This document shows, piece by piece, positions 7,060 through 10,860 of a DNA stretch of 10,860 nucleotides. The stretch lies in contig CANGUJ010000094.1 in the NCBI GenBank assembly GCA_947456845.1, positions 1 through 10,860 on the forward strand, given 5' to 3'. This DNA comes from Burkholderiales bacterium. Its GTDB lineage: Bacteria > Pseudomonadota > Gammaproteobacteria > Burkholderiales > JAEUOS01. Positions within the stretch are counted from its first letter, which is position 1; the number at the start of each line of letters is the position of its first letter. The notes beneath the pieces were generated by a model. That model had not been told where the DNA came from. It ran no database searches and saw only the letters and a program-made list of their open reading frames with translations. The position numbers and the translations under genes were made by a program.

Positions 7060-7557
7060 ATGTCGCCCCTTGCCAACCCGGCCATACTCGACCGCACCGA
7101 CCTGAAGATTCTCGACGCCCTGCAGGCCGACGGCCGCCTCACCAATGCCGAACTGGCAGAGCGGGTCGGGCTCTCGCTTTCGCCGTGCTGGCGGCGCCTG
7201 AAGCGCCTCGAGGACGCGGGCGTCATCGAAGGCTACAAGGCGGTGCTCAACCGGCGCGCGCTGGGCCTGGGGGTCACGGCGTTCGTGCGGGTCGACATCG
7301 AGCGCCACACCCCAGCCATGGAGCGCCGCTTCGAGGAGGCCATCGCCGACCTGGACGAGATCGTCTCCTGCCACGTGATCTCGGGCGAAGGCGCGTTCAT
7401 GCTGGTGGTGATGAGCGATTCGCTGGAGAGTTTTTCCAAGTTCGCCCTAGATACCCTGATGGCGCTGCCCGGCGTGAAGGACACGCGCACCAGCTTTTCC
7501 TTGAAGGAGGTGAAGTCGAGTTCGGCCTTGCCGTTGCGGAGCCTGAAGGCCGGGTAG
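7060..7557 (+). CDS. Lrp/AsnC family transcriptional regulator
   Basis: This 165-residue protein has the usual Lrp/AsnC length and layout. The N-terminal winged helix-turn-helix (about 9-62) reads LDRTDLKILDALQADGRLTN, then ELAERVGLS, then recognition helix SPCWRRLKRLEDAGVI. A ligand-binding RAM domain follows (about 68-150), with VTAFVRVDIE, VSCHVISGEGAFMLVV and LPGVKDTRTSFSLKEV. Such proteins form octamers or dimers of dimers that sense amino acids or related acids. I chose the ATG at 7060 because AAGGA lies six bases upstream (7049-7053) and the helix-turn-helix then starts at the usual place; an upstream ATG at 7006 would put the start inside the promoter. It is divergent from the indolepyruvate oxidoreductase gene, so control of that gene and of itself is the likely job. 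The effector may be an aromatic amino acid or its keto acid (inference). Confidence 0.92.
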   Translation: MSPLANPAILDRTDLKILDALQADGRLTNAELAERVGLSLSPCWRRLKRLEDAGVIEGYKAVLNRRALGLGVTAFVRVDIERHTPAMERRFEEAIADLDEIVSCHVISGEGAFMLVVMSDSLESFSKFALDTLMALPGVKDTRTSFSLKEVKSSSALPLRSLKAG

Positions 7558-7565
7558 CCGGCGGT

Positions 7566-8033
7566 CTACCACCCCAACACCAGTACGGTGAACCACTGCC
7601 CCAGGTGCTCGTGCAGGGATGTGCCATCGCGCAGGAACACGCTGGGCAGCCGCGCGCCCGGCGCCGTGGTGGGGTGATAGGTGACCGGGTCGTCATCCAG
7701 CGCGCGTCCGGCTCGGGCGCCACGATCGGTGAATCCCGATACGCGTAGCCGAATTCGATGCCCCAGCTCTGGTTCTCGAGATTCCCGATGGGTGATCCAC
7801 GAAACATCGAAGCAGTGCCCGTCCGGCACCGCCACCTTGCGCAGCGCCTCGGCAATGCCGGCGCCTCGAAACAGTTCCATGGTGCGGGCATTGGTGATGT
7901 CCATCTTCGGATGGACGGTGGTCGTGGCGTTGCGCTCGACGATGATGCTCCTCACGCCGCGCCGCGCAAGGTCGAGCGCCAGGGTCATGCCCACCGGGCC
8001 GGCGCCGGCGATCAGTACTTCCGTTTGTTCCAT
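7566..8033 (-). pseudogene. Decayed FAD-dependent monooxygenase (PheA/TfdB-like)
   Basis: Starting at ATG 8033-8031, the frame gives a clear FAD-binding N-terminus: EVLIAGAGPVGMTLALDLAR (5-24), IVERNATTTVHPKMDITNAR (31-50) and DVSWIT near residue 81. The match then breaks off. The adjacent frame carries WGIEFGYAYRDSPIVAPEP (within 7780-7703), which belongs near the end of the FAD/substrate domain of this family. The first frame resumes at about 7700 with DPVTYHPTTAPGARLPSVFL, the start of the C-terminal thioredoxin-like domain, and stops at 7568-7566 after LGW. So about 300-350 central residues are missing, two frameshifts are visible, and most of the C-terminal domain is gone. Family members are 500-600 residues; this frame has 155. 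It lies 11 bases after the Bug gene, so it was probably the second gene of that operon. Its 3' end is cut eight bases from the regulator gene. Confidence 0.82.
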
Positions 8034-8044
8034 TCCTGCAAAGG

Positions 8045-9019
8045 TCAATCCGCCCTCGCACCCGAGCGCTTGACCACCGCGCCCCAGCGCGTGACTTCGC
8101 TCTTCATGAGGGCGCCCAGTTGCTCGGGTGTGCCTGGCTCGACGTTGAAGCCGATGTCGATGAAGCGCTTGTTGACGCTCGGATCGCGCATGGCCTTGGC
8201 GATCTCGGCCGAGAGCCGGCGCACGATGTCGTCCGGCGTGCCCGCCAGGGTCACCGCGGCGAACCACACGTCCATGGCGACATCCGGGAAACCCAGTTCG
8301 GCGGTGGTCGGCACGTCCGGCAGCGACGGGATGCGTTTGCCGGTGGCCGCCGCGAGGATGCGGATCTTGCCGGCGCGCGCCTGCGGCAAGGCCGAGGGCA
8401 ACACGTCGAACAGCGCGTCCACCTGGCCGGCGATGACGTCCTGCATCGCCGGCGCCGAACCCTTGTAGGGCACATGCGACATCTCGATGCCGGCCACGCT
8501 CTTGAACATTTCCATGCACAGGTGCCCGCCGGTGCCCACGCCCTGCGACGCGAACGAGAGCGGCCGCCCGGCCTTGGTCATGGCGACCATTTCGCGCATG
8601 CCCTTGATGGGGCTTTCGCTGCGCACCAGCAGCACCGTGGGCGCCGACATCAGCATGGTGAGCGGGGCGAAATCCTTGATCGGATCGTAGGAGAGGTTCT
8701 GGTACAGCGAGGGGTTGATCGCCAGCGCCCCGATGTCGCCGATGAACAGCGTGTGCCCGTCCGGCGCGCTCTGCTTGACCGCGGCGGACGCGATCTGGGC
8801 ACCCCCGCCGGGCCGGTTGTCGACCACCACCGACTGCCCGAGCGCCTCGCCGAGTTTCTGCGACAGGCCGCGCGCCATGATGTCGGTAGGCCCGCCGGCG
8901 GCGAACGGCACGACGATACGCACGGCACGGGAAGGAAAGGCTGCCTGCGCCCGCGCTTTGCCCGCTAGCATCAGGCCTCCGCCTGCGACACCCGCACACA
9001 ACAAGGTACGACGATCCAT
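8045..9019 (-). CDS. Bug/TctC-family periplasmic solute-binding protein
   Basis: This 324-residue protein has the length and pattern of the Bug family, periplasmic receptors linked to tripartite tricarboxylate transport or to sensing. The N-terminus (MDRRTLLCAG, hydrophobic stretch, ARAQA) is a signal peptide with likely cleavage near residue 26; the twin Arg may allow Tat export. Diagnostic segments are FPSRAVRIVVPFAAGGPTDI (28-47), VVVDNRPGGGAQIA (64-77), LPDVPTTAELGFPD (233-246) and a C-terminal VEPGTPEQLGALMKSE (293-308). An AGGAG-type site (9032-9027) lies seven bases before ATG 9019. No TctA/TctB membrane partner is in the window, as is common for these orphan receptors. The former partner gene was the FAD monooxygenase pseudogene just downstream, which hints at an aromatic or carboxylate ligand (inference). 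Confidence 0.93.
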   Translation of the reverse strand: MDRRTLLCAGVAGGGLMLAGKARAQAAFPSRAVRIVVPFAAGGPTDIMARGLSQKLGEALGQSVVVDNRPGGGAQIASAAVKQSAPDGHTLFIGDIGALAINPSLYQNLSYDPIKDFAPLTMLMSAPTVLLVRSESPIKGMREMVAMTKAGRPLSFASQGVGTGGHLCMEMFKSVAGIEMSHVPYKGSAPAMQDVIAGQVDALFDVLPSALPQARAGKIRILAAATGKRIPSLPDVPTTAELGFPDVAMDVWFAAVTLAGTPDDIVRRLSAEIAKAMRDPSVNKRFIDIGFNVEPGTPEQLGALMKSEVTRWGAVVKRSGARAD

Positions 9020-9065
9020 TCTGGTTCTCCTCGAGTTTGTCTGTTCGCTGCACATACCGACCTGC

Positions 9066-9094
9066 ACCTTAGCGCAGGACCCTGGCGTGCGCAA
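9066..9094 (-). promoter_or_regulatory. Candidate sigma-70 promoter of the Bug gene
   Basis: On the minus strand, TTGCGC (9094-9089) and TAAGGT (9071-9066) are separated by exactly 17 bases. RNA would start about 40 bases before the ATG at 9019. The -10 lies between the arms CCTGC (9061-9065) and GCAGG (9074-9078), a small dyad that could be an operator. Confidence 0.5.
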
Positions 9095-9119
9095 TCGCGC
9101 AGCGCAGCGAGCATTTGTC

Positions 9120-9148
9120 GTGACGCGCCGCAGCGCCAGTGCTAGGAT
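9120..9148 (+). promoter_or_regulatory. Candidate promoter of the plus-strand VOC gene
   Basis: GTGACG (9120-9125) and TAGGAT (9143-9148) are 17 bases apart. TGC directly before TAGGAT gives an extended -10. The start of RNA would fall about 20 bases before ATG 9175. Confidence 0.4.
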
Positions 9149-9174
9149 TTCCCCACGCGAGGGAGGCCGACAGC

Positions 9175-9759
9175 ATGACAAACACCAGGAGTGGCAGCGC
9201 AGCGGGCGGATTCGCATTGAAGGGGCTGCATCACTACGCCTACAAGTGCCAGGACCCGGTGAAGACCCGCCACTTCTACGAAAAGGTCCTGGGCCTGCGC
9301 CTGGCGCACACCGTGCGCGCCACGGCCATGCCCTCCACCGGCGGCGAACCGACCCACTATTTCCATCTGTTCTTCGAGATGAAGGACGGCAGCTACATCG
9401 CCTTCTTCGACTTGGGCGACAACGAGAAATCCCTGCCCTCACCCAACACGGCCGCGTGGGTCAACCACATCGCCTTCGAGGTCGCCGACAAGGCGGAACT
9501 GCTGGCTGCCAAGGCGGCGCTGGAAGGGGAAGGGATCGAGGTGGTGGGACCGCTCAACCACGACTTCGTCGAGTCGATCTATTTCTTCGACCCCAACGGC
9601 ATCCGCATGGAGTTCACCTTCCGCATCCCCGCGGCCCTGCAGCAGGGCGGCCATGTCTACGGGCAGGCCGGCACGCCGGACGAGGAGTTCGACAAGTGGG
9701 TTGCGGAGCGCTCGCGCGCGAAGGAATTCGCCCAGTCCTGGGCACTGGCGCAGCGCTAG
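9175..9759 (+). CDS. VOC family protein (glyoxalase/dioxygenase superfamily)
   Basis: This 194-residue protein has one pair of beta-alpha-beta-beta-beta modules, so it is the short, glyoxalase-like form of the fold. Visible features are LKGLHHYAYKCQDPVKTRHF (15-34), HLFFEMKDGSYIAFFDL (64-80), WVNHIAFEV (95-103) and the closing YFFDPNGIRMEFTFR (136-150). His19 or His20, Glu68, His98 and Glu146 sit where metal ligands are expected. An alpha-helical tail (about 155-194) follows the fold. ATG 9175 has GGGAGG (9161-9166) eight bases upstream, better than the GTG at 9139. It converges on the downstream dehydrogenase gene. Reaction and substrate are unknown; a lyase, isomerase or dioxygenase role is possible. 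Confidence 0.88.
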   Translation: MTNTRSGSAAGGFALKGLHHYAYKCQDPVKTRHFYEKVLGLRLAHTVRATAMPSTGGEPTHYFHLFFEMKDGSYIAFFDLGDNEKSLPSPNTAAWVNHIAFEVADKAELLAAKAALEGEGIEVVGPLNHDFVESIYFFDPNGIRMEFTFRIPAALQQGGHVYGQAGTPDEEFDKWVAERSRAKEFAQSWALAQR

Positions 9760-9785
9760 GCGACCGCGTCGCGCACGCCTGCGCT
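9752..9785. terminator. Stem-loop between convergent genes, possible bidirectional terminator
   Basis: AGCGC-T-AGGCG (9752-9762) pairs with CGCCT-GCGCT (9776-9785): ten base pairs with one bulged T and a 13-base loop. It spans the whole gap between the stop codons of the converging VOC and SDR genes. There is no clear T-run, so termination is inferred from position only. Confidence 0.4.
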
Positions 9786-10565
9786 CTAGAACGTACCGGC
9801 GTAGCCGCCGCCGTCGATCATCAGGTTCTGCCCGGTGATGTACCCGGCGTGGTCCGAACAGATAAAGGTGATATAGGCACCCGCCTCCTCGGCCCGGCCG
9901 AAGCGCCCGGCCGGGTTGCCGCGCCCGCGCTCTTCCCATAGCTGCTCGTAGGTCTTGCCGGTCTCGTCAAGCATGCCGAGGATATGGTTCTTCTGCGCGT
10001 CGGTGGCGAACACGCCCGGCAGCAGGTTGTTGATGGTGACGTTGTGGCGCACGGTCTGGCGCGACAGGCCGGCCACGAAGCCCACCAGGCCGAGCCGCGC
10101 GCTGTTCGACAGCGGCATCTCGCCTTGCGGTGACTTCACCGAGCGTGAACTGATGTTGACGATGCGGCCGAACTTGCGCTCCATCATGCCGTCGACCACC
10201 GCGCGGATCATGGCGATGGGCCCCAACATCATGGAATCGATCGCGGCGATCCATTCATCGCGCTCGACATGGCGGAAGTCGCCCGGCTTGGGGCCGTCGG
10301 CGTTGTTGATCAGGATGTCCGGGTGCGGGCAGGCGGCGAGCGCGGCGGCACGCCCCGCTTCCTGCGTGATGTCCGCCACCACGTAGCTGACGGGCGCGCC
10401 GGTCGCAGCGGTGATGTCCGCGGCGGCCGCCTTGAGGGTTTCCGGATTGCGTGCCGCGATGGTCACCAGCACGCCTTCGCCGGCCAGGCACTGCGCGGTG
10501 GCGCGCCCCATGCCGCGGCTGCCGCCGAACACCAGCGCGCGCCGGCCCTTGATGCCCATGTCCAT
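9786..10565 (-). CDS. Short-chain dehydrogenase/reductase-family protein with atypical active site
   Basis: This 259-residue protein has the classical SDR length. The cofactor motif is GGSRGMG (14-20), an acidic DI follows at 65-66, the NNAG-like motif reads NNAD (87-90), and the C-terminus has GYITGQNLMIDGGGYAG (241-257). The catalytic Ser is present (NISS, Ser139/140), but the Tyr and Lys are replaced: at the usual 13-residue spacing from Ser140 the sequence is SNSAR (153-157), so Ser153 stands for Tyr and Arg157 for Lys. Some FabG-like SDR subfamilies share an SNGAR-type motif there, so this is probably a subfamily trait and not damage. ATG 10565 has GGAG eight bases upstream; an ATG two codons later (10559) is an alternative. 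A normal alcohol dehydrogenase activity is doubtful. The substrate is unknown. Confidence 0.88.
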   Translation of the reverse strand: MDMGIKGRRALVFGGSRGMGRATAQCLAGEGVLVTIAARNPETLKAAAADITAATGAPVSYVVADITQEAGRAAALAACPHPDILINNADGPKPGDFRHVERDEWIAAIDSMMLGPIAMIRAVVDGMMERKFGRIVNISSRSVKSPQGEMPLSNSARLGLVGFVAGLSRQTVRHNVTINNLLPGVFATDAQKNHILGMLDETGKTYEQLWEERGRGNPAGRFGRAEEAGAYITFICSDHAGYITGQNLMIDGGGYAGTF

Positions 10566-10822
10566 CTTTCGTTCTCCGCCTAAGGGAGCAGCGAGTTTAG
10601 CGCGCCGCCTTGTGCTCCCGAGGATCGAGCAACGGCGCGCCGGCACGCTGCGCGGCATTTTTTCGATGCGGTCGGCCGCCATGTCGCGGGCAGTCTGCAT
10701 GGCGCCCTGTTCCGGCTTAACGCAGGAAGGCGCCGGTTGGGTTCGCAACCCGATTCGGGTGGATAATGTCGCGCTGTTGCCGGGGTTTCCGGCCATCTCA
10801 TAGTCCAGCCAGGAGATTTTCC
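10566..10822. other. Divergent intergenic region
   Basis: This 257-base gap separates the minus-strand SDR gene from the plus-strand gene at 10823. A frame open upstream of the SDR start reads as low-complexity Arg/Pro-rich sequence, so I take it as non-coding. TAAACT on the minus strand (10599-10594) could be the -10 of the SDR gene, without a good -35. The right half holds the promoter and dyads listed separately. Confidence 0.5.
10737..10767 (+). promoter_or_regulatory. Candidate promoter with overlapping dyads for the gene at 10823
   Basis: TTGGGT (10737-10742) and GATAAT (10762-10767) are 19 bases apart, a long spacer. The spacer is filled by two overlapping inverted repeats: GGGTT-CGC-AACCC (10739-10751) and ACCCGA-T-TCGGGT (10748-10760). 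They share ACCC, so the two stems exclude each other. The arrangement looks like an operator, though no regulator for it is visible here. Confidence 0.4.
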
Positions 10823-10860
10823 ATGTCCAAGCTGCGCATCGAAGGCTCCTTCGTCGCTTC
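10823..10860 (+). CDS. Start of an unidentified gene, cut by window edge
   Basis: ATG at 10823 follows AGGAG (10811-10815) by seven bases and opens the frame MSKLRIEGSFVA to the window end. Only 12 codons are visible, too few to assign a family. The strong ribosome site and a candidate promoter upstream support a real gene. Confidence 0.6.
   Translation, partial: MSKLRIEGSFVA

Noticed and set aside
8034..9053. Minus-strand frame joining the monooxygenase remnant to upstream sequence across the Bug gene
   Set aside because: The part before the monooxygenase ATG is the Bug gene read out of frame, so a fusion protein is not supported.
9020..9442. N-terminal extension of the Bug protein
   Set aside because: The extension overlaps the divergent VOC gene and would bury the signal peptide, which must be N-terminal.
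10566..10796. N-terminal extension of the SDR by 77 residues
   Set aside because: The added part has no SDR or targeting features, and a good ribosome site marks ATG 10565.

Overview
This is a GC-rich window (estimated by eye in the mid-60s percent) with tightly packed genes. It has a Bug/TctC-type periplasmic binding protein, a fused aerobic-type indolepyruvate ferredoxin oxidoreductase, an Lrp/AsnC regulator and several aromatic-catabolism enzymes. That combination points to a betaproteobacterium of the Burkholderiales, such as the Alcaligenaceae or Comamonadaceae (Bordetella/Achromobacter/Variovorax-like). The genus is inference, and the window looks like chromosomal catabolic DNA. I see no rRNA, tRNA, CRISPR array, insertion sequence or phage gene.

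Layout. From the left edge to 6920 all genes lie on the minus strand, transcribed from high to low coordinates. They are a large fused indolepyruvate oxidoreductase (6920-3381), a type I extradiol dioxygenase-like VOC protein (3260-2355), an FAD-dependent aromatic-ring hydroxylase (2316-721), the 3' remnant of a short-chain dehydrogenase (about 591-481), and the start of a zinc-free quinone-oxidoreductase-type dehydrogenase that runs off the left edge (464-1). A divergent promoter region (6921-7059) separates this block from an Lrp/AsnC regulator on the plus strand (7060-7557). The regulator converges on a decayed FAD monooxygenase (8033-7566, minus), which lies just downstream of a Bug-type solute-binding protein (9019-8045, minus). 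A second VOC protein (9175-9759, plus) is divergent from the Bug gene and converges on a short-chain dehydrogenase with an unusual active site (10565-9786, minus). A further gene starts at 10823 and is cut by the right edge.

How the genes may work together. The hydroxylase and the extradiol dioxygenase are adjacent and together could convert a phenolic compound to a catechol and then open the ring. The dioxygenase keeps every active-site residue I could place against BphC. The oxidoreductase belongs to a family that turns arylpyruvates into arylacetyl-CoA, and the divergent AsnC-type gene is its most likely regulator. The real substrates cannot be read from the sequence.

What stands out is decay and regulation rather than a clearly new system. 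Two catabolic genes are broken: a dehydrogenase reduced to its C-terminal tail, and a monooxygenase that has lost its middle and its C-terminal end. One intact dehydrogenase lacks the catalytic Tyr and Lys. Several intergenic regions carry clean dyads placed over candidate promoters. I do not see an undescribed defence or mobile system.
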